26,346 bases of DNA from contig MNRP01000005.1 in NCBI GenBank assembly GCA_001916005.1, positions 1 to 26,346 of the forward strand, read 5' to 3'. The notes below the pieces were generated by a model. The model ran no database searches, was not told the origin of the DNA, and was given only the letters and a program-made list of their open reading frames with translations. This document shows, piece after piece, positions 8,450 to 16,031 of this stretch (within the stretch, counting starts at the first letter, position 1; each line of letters opens with the position of its first letter). Both the position numbers and the translations under genes were made by a program. This stretch comes from Clostridium sp. 26_22 (GTDB lineage Bacteria > Bacillota > Clostridia > TANB77 > CAG-508).

Positions 8450-9118
8450 TTAATCTTTTGCTAATACTAGTACACCTATTTTCTCAGGATTTGCCTTCCT
8501 TAATATTCTACTACATTCATTTACTGTACTTCCTGTTGTATATATATCATCAATTAATAAAATTTTTTTGTTTTCTACTAATTGCTTATTTTTTAATTCA
8601 TAAACTCCATATATATTTTGAGCTCTATCTTCTTTATTTAATTTACTTTGTTCTATTATATTTTTTGTTTTTATTAAACAATTATTCATTAATTCCAAAT
8701 TTGTTTTGTGGGCTATTTCTCTTGCTATAAGTAAACTTTGATTATAACCTCTTTCTTTTTGCCTTTTGGGACTAATTGGAACTGGTACAATTGTATCATA
8801 TTTTTTTATATTTTCAAATATTTTTTTATTTTTTAACAAAAAATTTACAAAGGTTACATATATGTATGATTTTTCATTAAATTTGTAGTCTATTATTATT
8901 TTTCTTATTTTCCCCTCATATCTAAATATGTACATTAATTCATTAAAATATTTGTCTTCTATTTCTGTTCCTTCCTTTATTATTTGATTTTCTGATTGTT
9001 TGTTTAAGTTTATTTCACATTTTTTGCATAATGCATTTGGGGTTATTTTTCCACATATTCCGCACGTTTGGGGATATATTAGATTTAGAATTTTTTCTTG
9101 GATTTTTAAAATTTTTAT
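8450..9118 (-). CDS. comF: ComF family phosphoribosyltransferase-like protein, ATA start
   Basis: The C-terminal phosphoribosyltransferase fold has the PRPP loop ILLIDDIYTTGST, and IVPVPISPKRQKERGYNQS is the ComF signature. Upstream of the first ATG (8935), the same frame continues for 61 codons and encodes the family's zinc ribbon, LNLIYPQTCGICGK...LCKKC, with four Cys. No ATG, GTG or TTG exists in this upstream part. The natural start is ATA at 9118, overlapping the toxN stop as ATAA; one G would make it the classical ATGA overlap. This gives 222 residues, the usual length. ComF supports DNA uptake in competent Firmicutes. It lies between toxN and the KAP NTPase. If ATA does not work, only a truncated protein without the zinc ribbon is made. 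Confidence 0.85.
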   Translation of the reverse strand: MKILKIQEKILNLIYPQTCGICGKITPNALCKKCEINLNKQSENQIIKEGTEIEDKYFNELMYIFRYEGKIRKIIIDYKFNEKSYIYVTFVNFLLKNKKIFENIKKYDTIVPVPISPKRQKERGYNQSLLIAREIAHKTNLELMNNCLIKTKNIIEQSKLNKEDRAQNIYGVYELKNKQLVENKKILLIDDIYTTGSTVNECSRILRKANPEKIGVLVLAKD

Positions 9119-9654
9119 TCACTCTTTTCTTGATTTAAAATAAATTGATTTAATTTTATTTCTAAGAATTTAAAATCACAACATCTTTGAGAAATTCTTG
9201 AATTTTTATTATTTAATCTTTCTAAATATAATTTCATCGCTTTTCTTTTAATTTCTTCATATTTCAAATTTATACATTTTAGTTCTATATTTAATAATGA
9301 TATATAAAGATTCTTTTGTTCTTCACTTTTAAAAAATCTATATTTTTCAATTTCTTTATACTTTAATATAGTTACATATTTATCTAAAATAGGAATCATA
9401 TTATTTAAGTTTAATACACCTAAAATTCTATTTTGATGCTTTACTCTTATAAAATCTATACCATCTTTCATCTTGTAATGTTTCGGTTTTGGCGATGAAA
9501 TAGGAACATAATAATCGAAATTATTTATTTTTATCACAATTCCAATAAACGGTTTTAAATTCAATTTATAATCTACATTTTGTATTTTATCATCGAAATT
9601 TTTTAGATATTCTATATATTTTTTATCAACAATATACCAATGTAATTTTTCCAT
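9115..9654 (-). CDS. toxN: Type III toxin, ToxN/AbiQ-like endoribonuclease
   Basis: 179 residues, the size of ToxN (about 170) and AbiQ (about 180). Recognised features are the N-terminal YIVDKKYIEYLKNFDDKI, KPFIGIVIKIN (34-44), the PISSPKPKH segment (51-59) that corresponds to the ToxN active-site region with Ser and Lys, and LNNMIPI (83-89), followed by a helical C-terminal half. ToxN is a sequence-specific RNase held in check by the RNA ToxI, and both ToxIN and AbiQ cause abortive phage infection (family knowledge). The context fits: a consensus promoter, three 35-37-base repeats and a hairpin lie directly upstream, and AAGGAGG precedes the ATG. The stop overlaps the comF start. The match is from memory of the family, without a search. 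Confidence 0.85.
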   Translation of the reverse strand: MEKLHWYIVDKKYIEYLKNFDDKIQNVDYKLNLKPFIGIVIKINNFDYYVPISSPKPKHYKMKDGIDFIRVKHQNRILGVLNLNNMIPILDKYVTILKYKEIEKYRFFKSEEQKNLYISLLNIELKCINLKYEEIKRKAMKLYLERLNNKNSRISQRCCDFKFLEIKLNQFILNQEKSE

Positions 9655-9678
9655 TTAACCTCCTTATATAAAATTTTA

Positions 9679-9705
9679 GATGGTAAAAGTTTTACTTCTA
9701 CCACC
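9679..9705 (-). terminator. Hairpin between ToxI repeats and toxN
   Basis: On the minus strand GGTGGTAGAAGT pairs with ACTTTTACCATC (12 bp, two G-U) around an AAA loop. The T run after it is poor (TAAAATTTTAT), fitting the leaky terminator that sets the antitoxin-to-toxin ratio in type III systems. Confidence 0.65.
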
Positions 9706-9717
9706 TTACTTTTAATC

Positions 9718-9817
9718 CCATTTTTTTCTGGAATGGTAAAACCGCTTTATATGACTGTTTTTGTTTGGAACAGAAAAACCATTTTTTTCTGTTTTTGAAT
9801 GGTTACAGAAAAACCGC
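9718..9817 (-). repeat. Three degenerate 35-37-base repeats of ToxI-like RNA
   Basis: Repeat starts are at 9817, 9782 and 9745 (minus strand). Each has a GG core, then UUUUU or UUUUA, then CUGU, CUGU or CCAU, then a CC-containing element, an A-rich loop, and finally ACAG, ACAG or AUGG. The GG can pair with the CC, and CUGU with ACAG; in the third repeat both partners change together (CCAU with AUGG). Interlocked pairing of this kind is an H-type pseudoknot. Confidence 0.7.
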
Positions 9818-9821
9818 TTTT

Positions 9822-9839
9822 CTAACTTATATAAGTTAG
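9822..9839. repeat. Perfect 18-bp palindrome at the start of ToxI transcript
   Basis: CTAACTTATATAAGTTAG is fully palindromic and lies about 10-30 bases into the predicted transcript, just before the first repeat. It could be a protein operator or a 5' hairpin protecting the RNA. Confidence 0.6.
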
Positions 9840-9856
9840 TTATTATTAGTATACTC

Positions 9857-9885
9857 ATTATAATCTATTTTATGTAGATTGTCAA
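9857..9885 (-). promoter_or_regulatory. Consensus sigma-A promoter for toxIN
   Basis: TTGACA (9880-9885), 17-base spacer, TATAAT (9857-9862): a perfect match at both hexamers and the best promoter in the window, as expected for an abundant antitoxin RNA. It lies 27 bases after the recD2 stop. Confidence 0.9.
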
Positions 9886-9911
9886 CAAAAACATTTCGAC
9901 AAATTATGACA

Positions 9912-12183
9912 TCAACTATTAAGCATTCTCATCTTAAATTCCAACCCCGTATTTCTCTTCTTACTATCTACATTTTGAACCATATAATCCACAACACGTC
10001 CACTTCCAATAATTATAAGTAATTTTTTTGCTCTCGTAATTCCAGTATACAATAAATTCCTTGTAAGTAACATAGGAGCTGATTGAGGAGCTAGCATAAT
10101 TACAACATCAAACTCACTTCCGTTGTGCTTTATGGATTGTTATAGCATAACTATGTTCTATTTGTTCCAATTCTATAAAACCATACCAAGCTATTTTTTC
10201 GTCATCAAATTGGATTTTAATAACCTTTTCTTTTTCATCTATTTCTAATATTGTTCCCATCTCTCCATTGAATACACCTGTTCCAATTTCTGGTTTTTGT
10301 GGAATTTTATAACCTCCAATATTATATTCTTGTTTTTGGTTGTTTTCTTTTTCCCAAGTTATGTCATAATTATTTTTTATTTGCATTATTCTATCTCCAA
10401 CTCTAAAGATAGCCTCACCATTTGCTTTTTCTGGTAATTCATCTATATTTGGATTTAATACATTTTGCAAAGCTTTGTTTAATTCTCGCGTTCCTAATGG
10501 TCCTTTTTTGGTTGGTGTTAATACTTGTATGTTTTTAAAGAAATCATAATTGCCAAATTTTTCTAACCTTCCTGTTGATAAGCTTATTACTTCTTGTAAT
10601 ATTTTTTCTGTTGAATTTTGCTGTATAAAGAAAAAGTCCTCTTTTGTATCTTCTTCTATTTCTTTATCTTCTTTACTTAAAAATTTTTGACCATTATTTA
10701 CTCTATGTGCATTTAATATAATTTTACTTTTTGCAGCTTGTCTAAAAATTTTGTCCAATTTTACTGTATTTATAGTTTCAGAATTTATTAAATCTTTTAA
10801 TACACTTCCTGGTCCTACTGATGCTAATTGGTCTACATCTCCTACTAGTATTAGTTTTGTTCCTTGATATATACATTTTAATAAATAGTTCATTACAAAC
10901 ATATCTACCATTGAAAGCTCATCTACTACTATTACATCTGCATCTATTGGTGCACCTTCGTAATCACTATGTCTGGTATATATTCCCTCATCATCTAATT
11001 TTCCAAGTCCTAATAATCTGTGCAAAGTTGAAGCTTCCTTGTCTGTTGCTTCAGTCATCTTTTTGGCTGCTCTTCCTGTTGGTGCTGCAAGTACTACTTT
11101 TTTATTTTTTTCTTCATATAGGTCTATTATTGTTTTTATTATTGTGGTTTTTCCTGTTCCAGGTCCACCTGTTATTATTGTAACATTTTTTTCATTTATT
11201 GCTTTTATGGCTTCTTTTTGTTTTTCTGATAATTCTATTTTGGATTTTTCTTCTACTTTTTTTAATGCTTTGTCTATATGTTCTATTTTTTTCATGTTTT
11301 TGCTATTGTCTAATCTAATTATTCGTGTTGCAATTTCTTCTTCTACTTTATAAAAATTGTATAAATAAATCCATTCTACTCCATCTCTTTTTTCTATAAC
11401 AATTTCCTCTTTTGCTTTTAGTCCAATTAGATTGTCTTCTATGCATTCAGTTGTTACATCTAATAAAGTTATTACAAATTCTATTAAGTTCTCTTTTACA
11501 ACACATGAATGGCCATTGTAAGTCGCTTTTATTAATGCATATTTAATTCCACTTTCAACTCTTTTTTGATTATCATAACTTATTCCTAAGTCTAATGCCA
11601 TTGCATCAATTTGCTTAAAATCAACTCCTCTAGCTATATCTATTAATATATATGGATTTCCCTCAATTTGTTCTATTGCATTAACTCCTAATAGATTATA
11701 AACTTTTTTTGCATGTTCTGCCCCAATTTTAAATCTTTCCAAAAAACCAACTATTTGCCATACTTCCCAATTTTCTAAAAAACTTTGTGACATTTCTAAG
11801 GCTTTAGCTTTGGTTATGCCTTTTATTTCAGCTAGCCTTTCTGGTTCAAATTTAAAGATATTTATAGTGTCATCTCCAAATTTTCTTATTATTTTTCTTG
11901 CAGTTACTTCCCCAATACCTTTTACATTACCATTTCCTAAATATTTTTCTAGTGCTGATAAGGTTTCTGGCATTATTTTTTCAAATGTATCAACTTTGAA
12001 TTGTCTTCCATAATCTTTATGTTCCACAAATTTTCCAAACAATTTTAGAGTATCTCCACTTGTTATAAATGGTAGATACCCTACTATTGTTACTAATTCA
12101 TCTTCTGTTTCAAAAGTTGATATAGTATAGCTATTTATTTCATTTTGATAAATTATGTCTGCTACTTCTCCTTTGATTTCCAA
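9912..12183 (-). pseudogene. recD2: RecD2-type DNA helicase, split by one extra base
   Basis: SF1B 5'-3' helicase of DNA repair, not needing RecBC. It has N-terminal OB and helix-hairpin-helix regions (residues 80-135), Walker A GGPGTGKT (339-346), Walker B DVIVVDELSMVD, and the late motif AITIHKAQGSEFD. At that last motif an extra C (10122) turns CAA GGA AGT into CAA CGG AAG TGA. After skipping it the frame gives GSEFDVVIMLAPQSAP, then YTGITRAKK (motif VI), and ends at 9912, for 756 residues, the normal length. The upstream piece alone (689 residues) would lack motif VI and be inactive. It is the last gene of the pyrH operon, 16 bases after rseP. spoVT has the same lesion. Confidence 0.9.
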
Positions 12184-12199
12184 TTTTTTCTCCTTGTTC

Positions 12200-13447
12200 T
12201 TAGAATATTCTTAAAATATCATTGTATGTGACATATAATGATAATGCAATTAATAATGAAAATCCTATTAATTGTATATTTATTTCTGTTTTTTCGTTTA
12301 ATGGTTTTCTACGAATTGCTTCTATTATAAGTAATAATATTTTTCCTCCATCTAATGCTGGTATTGGTAATAAGTTTGTTACACCTAATGATAAAGATAT
12401 TAATGCTAACATATATACAAATTCTTTAAATCCATTTGTTTTTGCTACAACTTCAGAAATTCCAACTGGTCCCATCATTTGGTCTACACTAACTCCTCCT
12501 GTAAATAGCATTTTTATATTATCTAAAATTGAAAATGCAAATTTTTTTGTTTCCATTCTTCCATATATTAAGTGATTTATTAAATTTTTGTCTGATTGTT
12601 TTAAAGTTACTCCTAAATAATATGAAGATACGTAATCTGGTGTTAGTTCTACTGTAATTTCCTGTTTGTTTCTTTGAATTATTAATGTCATTGTGTTTAG
12701 ACCTTTTTCTTGTATAATTTGTACTAATTTTGAAACATCTTCATTTATGTTTTCTCCATTAATTTTAATTATTTTATCATTTGCTTGTAATCCTTGCTTT
12801 TCTGCTGAGCTTCCTTTTTCTACTGATAATATTTTGCAATTATTGTCTAAATACATTCCTGTATTTTTATTTGTTACTTCTGTTGGTTTTATATTAAATT
12901 CTAAAATTTCATCATTTCTTTTTATTTTTAGATTTATTATTTCTCCATTAGATTTTTCCATAATTGAATTTAAATCTTCTTTGTTTTTTATTTTTTTACC
13001 AGCTAATTCAACTATTTTATCTCCTTTTTGTAATCCGATTTCTTCTGCTACATAATTATTTATTGTTCCATCAATTTCATTTGTTATATAAGTACTTGAT
13101 GTTGACATTAAAATAAAGTAAACTAATAACCCAAAGATTATATTTACTGTTGCTCCTGCTATTACTATTGCTATTCTTTTTGGAATACTTGCTTTTGAAA
13201 AAGAACCTTCATTTTCAGATCTTTCTTCTTCTCCTTCCATACTGCAAAATCCACCTAATGGTATTAATCTTAAAGCATATTTTGTTTCTTTTCCTTGTTT
13301 TTTCCATATTGTTGGTCCAAAACCAATAGCAAATTCATTTACTTTTACTTTGCAAAGTTTTGCAACTATTAAATGTCCTGCTTCATGGATTAGTATTAAA
13401 AATCCTAATAAAAATATTATTTTTAAGGCTGATATTATAATTGTCAA
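12200..13447 (-). CDS. rseP: RseP/RasP site-2 intramembrane metalloprotease
   Basis: M50B zinc protease that cuts membrane-embedded anti-sigma factors and signal peptide remnants. HEAGH lies at residues 21-25 within the first membrane helix, and the second motif NLLPIPALDGGK is near residue 355; further hydrophobic helices lie around 95-115 and at the C-terminus. Two PDZ-like repeats are visible between (GLQKGDKI and GLQANDKI). I start at TTG 13447 because AAAGGAGG lies eight bases upstream; an upstream TTG at 13477 has no ribosome site and lies inside a hairpin. 415 residues, normal for the family. It follows cdsA, the usual uppS-cdsA-rseP order of Firmicutes. Confidence 0.93.
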   Translation of the reverse strand: MTIIISALKIIFLLGFLILIHEAGHLIVAKLCKVKVNEFAIGFGPTIWKKQGKETKYALRLIPLGGFCSMEGEEERSENEGSFSKASIPKRIAIVIAGATVNIIFGLLVYFILMSTSSTYITNEIDGTINNYVAEEIGLQKGDKIVELAGKKIKNKEDLNSIMEKSNGEIINLKIKRNDEILEFNIKPTEVTNKNTGMYLDNNCKILSVEKGSSAEKQGLQANDKIIKINGENINEDVSKLVQIIQEKGLNTMTLIIQRNKQEITVELTPDYVSSYYLGVTLKQSDKNLINHLIYGRMETKKFAFSILDNIKMLFTGGVSVDQMMGPVGISEVVAKTNGFKEFVYMLALISLSLGVTNLLPIPALDGGKILLLIIEAIRRKPLNEKTEINIQLIGFSLLIALSLYVTYNDILRIF

Positions 13448-13475
13448 ATTAACTTCCTCCTTTAACAATTTGAAC

Positions 13476-13517
13476 AAAAGAAGGATTGTTAGTCCTTCTT
13501 TATATAATCCTTCTTTT
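13476..13517 (-). terminator. Hairpin between cdsA and rseP, possible attenuator
   Basis: AAAAGAAGGATT and AATCCTTCTTTT form a 12-bp stem (arms 13506-13517 and 13476-13487) ending in TTTTGTT. A second AAAGAAGGA copy inside the loop can pair with the same 3' arm, giving two exclusive hairpins. It begins at the cdsA stop, so it may partly terminate before rseP. Confidence 0.5.
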
Positions 13518-14319
13518 AAAGTATTGTAAATAATAAATAAGCAAATGGTGCTAAAAATAGAACACTATCTATTCTATCTAACATTCCACCATGTCCTGGT
13601 AATAAGTTACTATAATCTTTAATATCTACATATCTTTTTATACAAGATGCTGAGAAATCTCCGATTTGTCCTATTAAACTTAACACTATTCCAACTATTA
13701 TTACATACATATATGAATAATTAAATTGGAAATATCTATTTAGTATAACTGCATATAAAACCATTATTAATACTGCACCTATTGTACCAGCTATACATCC
13801 TTCAATTGATTTTTTAGGACTTACTTTGCTAAATTTGTGTTTTCCAAATTTTTTACCTATTAAATATGCAAATACGTCTGTACCCCATGCTGATATTAAT
13901 ATATAGCCAATTAAAATTTTTCCATTTTGCATTGCATCTATTAATGTTAAAAATGATATAAATACTGGAATATAACATATTCCTAAAAGTGTGTAACTCA
14001 TATCTTTAAATGAGATTTTCATATCTGTTGCAATTACATTTGCAAATAAGATTAACATTATTGATGGTAAAAACATCATTATTGCTTTTAGCATATTTTG
14101 TTCTGGTATAAAGTTTACGGCTACAACACTTAAGCAACTAAGATATGCTACCCATTTTATTGGTGTACATACTTTTGATATTGCTTTTAAATATTCATGC
14201 ATTGCTATTAAAGCTATAATTGCAAGTAATAGTCCAATTACATATTTGTTTGGTATTAATAACATAATTGCTACTGATATAGCAACAATAAAACCTGATG
14301 TAATTCTTTTTAAATCCAT
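13516..14319 (-). CDS. cdsA: Phosphatidate cytidylyltransferase
   Basis: Makes CDP-diacylglycerol from phosphatidate and CTP, the branch point to acidic phospholipids. About 267 residues, nearly all in hydrophobic membrane helices. The family signature is at the C-terminal end: DFSASCIKRYVDIKDYSNLLPGHGG followed by DRIDS in order, with the metal-binding Asp residues and KKFGKHKFSKVSPKKS before it. The ATG at 14319 has AAGGA nine bases upstream; the ATG at 14328 touches it and is less likely. It sits 12-20 bases after uppS, in the conserved order uppS-cdsA-rseP. Confidence 0.93.
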   Translation of the reverse strand: MDLKRITSGFIVAISVAIMLLIPNKYVIGLLLAIIALIAMHEYLKAISKVCTPIKWVAYLSCLSVVAVNFIPEQNMLKAIMMFLPSIMLILFANVIATDMKISFKDMSYTLLGICYIPVFISFLTLIDAMQNGKILIGYILISAWGTDVFAYLIGKKFGKHKFSKVSPKKSIEGCIAGTIGAVLIMVLYAVILNRYFQFNYSYMYVIIVGIVLSLIGQIGDFSASCIKRYVDIKDYSNLLPGHGGMLDRIDSVLFLAPFAYLLFTIL

Positions 14320-14339
14320 ATTATTCATTCCTTCGTTTT

Positions 14340-15047
14340 TTATTTTGCTCCAAATTTTCTATTTCTTTGTTGATATATTTTTATAGCATTTTCTAAATCT
14401 TCTTCTGAAAAATCTGGCCAATATTTTTCTATAAATAAAAATTCTGAATATACTAATTGCCAAGGTAAGAAATTACTTAATCTTATTTCTCCACTTGTTC
14501 TTATTAATAAGTCTGGGTCTGGTTGACCTTGTGTATATAAATTGTTTGATATTGTTTCTTCTGTTATATCTTCAATATTTAATTTATTTTCTTTAACTTG
14601 TTCAGATATATTTTTTACAGCTTTTAATAGTTCATCTCTTCCACCATAATTTAAGGCTATATTAAAAGTAATTCCTGTATTGTCTTTTGTTCTTTCCATA
14701 CATTTTGATATACTATCTTTCATTTTTTCTGATAGTCCATCTCTACTTCCAATTATTTTTACTTTTATATTTTCTGAATCTGCTCTTTTACTATAATCAT
14801 CTAAATAGCTTTGGAATAATGTCATTAAAGTTTTTACTTCTTCTTCAGCTCTTTTCCAGTTTTCTGTTGAAAAAGCATATACTGTTATATATTTTATTCC
14901 TCTTTTATTTGCATATCTTACTATTTTTTCTAGTGTTTTTGCACCTTCTTTATGTCCTAGACCTACTGGCAATCCTCTTTCTTTGGCCCATCTTCTATTA
15001 CCATCCATAATAATAGCTATATGTTGTGGCAAATTTTCTTGTTCCAT
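14340..15047 (-). CDS. uppS: Undecaprenyl diphosphate synthase (cis-prenyltransferase)
   Basis: Elongates FPP with IPP units to undecaprenyl diphosphate, the lipid carrier for peptidoglycan. HIAIIMDGNRRWA at residues 9-21 contains the catalytic Asp15; the later signatures AFSTENWKR, NYGGRDE and DLLIRTSGEIRLSNFLPWQ are all intact, and the protein ends with the usual EFLFIEKYWPDF region. 235 residues, normal length. AGGAGG is five bases before the ATG. It is flanked by ispA upstream, which makes its substrate, and cdsA downstream. Confidence 0.97.
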   Translation of the reverse strand: MEQENLPQHIAIIMDGNRRWAKERGLPVGLGHKEGAKTLEKIVRYANKRGIKYITVYAFSTENWKRAEEEVKTLMTLFQSYLDDYSKRADSENIKVKIIGSRDGLSEKMKDSISKCMERTKDNTGITFNIALNYGGRDELLKAVKNISEQVKENKLNIEDITEETISNNLYTQGQPDPDLLIRTSGEIRLSNFLPWQLVYSEFLFIEKYWPDFSEEDLENAIKIYQQRNRKFGAK

Positions 15048-15068
15048 ATTTCCTCCTATTTAACTGTC

Positions 15069-15974
15069 TTATTTGTTTCTTTCTTTAATATATATTGCAA
15101 GTTGTTTTAAAAATTCTGCTTTTTCTCCATATTGTTCTAAATCATCTATTGCTTCTTGTGTTATTTTTTCTAGTTTGTTTTTTGCTCCATCTAATCCATA
15201 TTGAGATACATATGTACATTTTCCTAATTCTTTGTCATTACCAACTGGTTTACCTGTTATTTTAGCATCTCCTTCTTCTGATAAAATATCATCTTTTATT
15301 TGGAAAGCTAATCCTATTCTATCAGCATATCTAGAAAGTTTTTCTATATCTTCTTCACTTGCATCTGCAAGAACTGCTCCCATTCTTACACATAGTTTTA
15401 ATAATGCACCTGTTTTATTAACATGTATATATTCTAATAATTCTGGTGATATTTCTTTTCCTTCTAATTCTGTGTCAATATACTCTCCTGCAATCATTCT
15501 ATCAACTGCTTTTGAAAATTCATTAAAAGCTCTTACTTTGTTTTGTAATATTGTACAATTTCTATTTTTATCATTTACTGTTTTTGAGATTTCATCACTT
15601 ATTACAATATATGCTTGATTTAATAATCCATCACCAGCAAGTATTGCTGTTGCTTCATTAAATTTTTTATGATTTGTTAATTTTCCATGTCTAAAATCAT
15701 CATTGTCTATTCCTGGTAAATCATCATGAATAAGTGAAAAATTATGTACCATTTCTATTGCCATTGCATATGCCATACATTTTTCATAATCTTGTTTAAA
15801 TAATTCATATGTTGCTATTACTAATATTGGTCTTAATCTTTTTCCACCTGCCATTAAGCTATATTCCATTGATTGATTTAAAACTTGTTCTGGACATTCT
15901 TGTTTTCTTATATATTTTTCTAGTTCACTATTTACAATATCTTGATACTTTTTTAAATTTTCTTTGAATTCCAT
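15069..15974 (-). CDS. ispA: Trans-polyprenyl diphosphate synthase, probably FPP synthase
   Basis: Makes farnesyl (or geranylgeranyl) diphosphate from IPP and DMAPP. GGKRLRP (43-49), the first Asp-rich motif DDLPGIDNDD (84-93), HKKFNEATAILAGDGLL and a second Asp-rich motif KDDILSEEGD (227-236) are seen. In the second motif the usual DDILD reads DDILS, so its third Asp is replaced; the first two, which do most of the metal binding, are kept. 301 residues is normal. No good ribosome site lies right before the ATG; AAAGGGG lies some 35 bases upstream, with a small GCTAAC/GCTAGC hairpin in between. It sits between frr and uppS, a useful place for supplying UppS, but not its most common location. 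Confidence 0.9.
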   Translation of the reverse strand: MEFKENLKKYQDIVNSELEKYIRKQECPEQVLNQSMEYSLMAGGKRLRPILVIATYELFKQDYEKCMAYAMAIEMVHNFSLIHDDLPGIDNDDFRHGKLTNHKKFNEATAILAGDGLLNQAYIVISDEISKTVNDKNRNCTILQNKVRAFNEFSKAVDRMIAGEYIDTELEGKEISPELLEYIHVNKTGALLKLCVRMGAVLADASEEDIEKLSRYADRIGLAFQIKDDILSEEGDAKITGKPVGNDKELGKCTYVSQYGLDGAKNKLEKITQEAIDDLEQYGEKAEFLKQLAIYIKERNK

Positions 15975-16031
15975 TTTTGATAGTCTGCTAGCTTTATAGT
16001 TAGCATTCCCCTTTCCACATTTGATATTTTA

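Larger units (their letters stand above)
9679..9850 (-). ncRNA. toxI: ToxI-like antitoxin RNA
   Basis: The RNA would start near 9850 from the promoter at 9857-9885 and end at the hairpin 9679-9705, just before toxN. It contains three degenerate repeats (9718-9817). It has no meaningful open frame. Type III antitoxins are tandem-repeat RNAs with this position, promoter and leaky terminator; repeat lengths of 34-36 bases and about three copies are known for Gram-positive ToxI and AntiQ. Each repeat can form an H-type pseudoknot (see the repeat entry). Identity rests on context and structure, not on sequence similarity. Confidence 0.75.

Noticed and set aside
9720..9820. CRISPR-like direct repeats
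   Set aside because: Only three degenerate copies with no unique spacers, transcribed before toxN; they fit an antitoxin RNA instead.
9912..10097. Separate small gene downstream of recD2
   Set aside because: It is the C-terminal part of RecD2, with motif VI, in the frame restored by removing one base.
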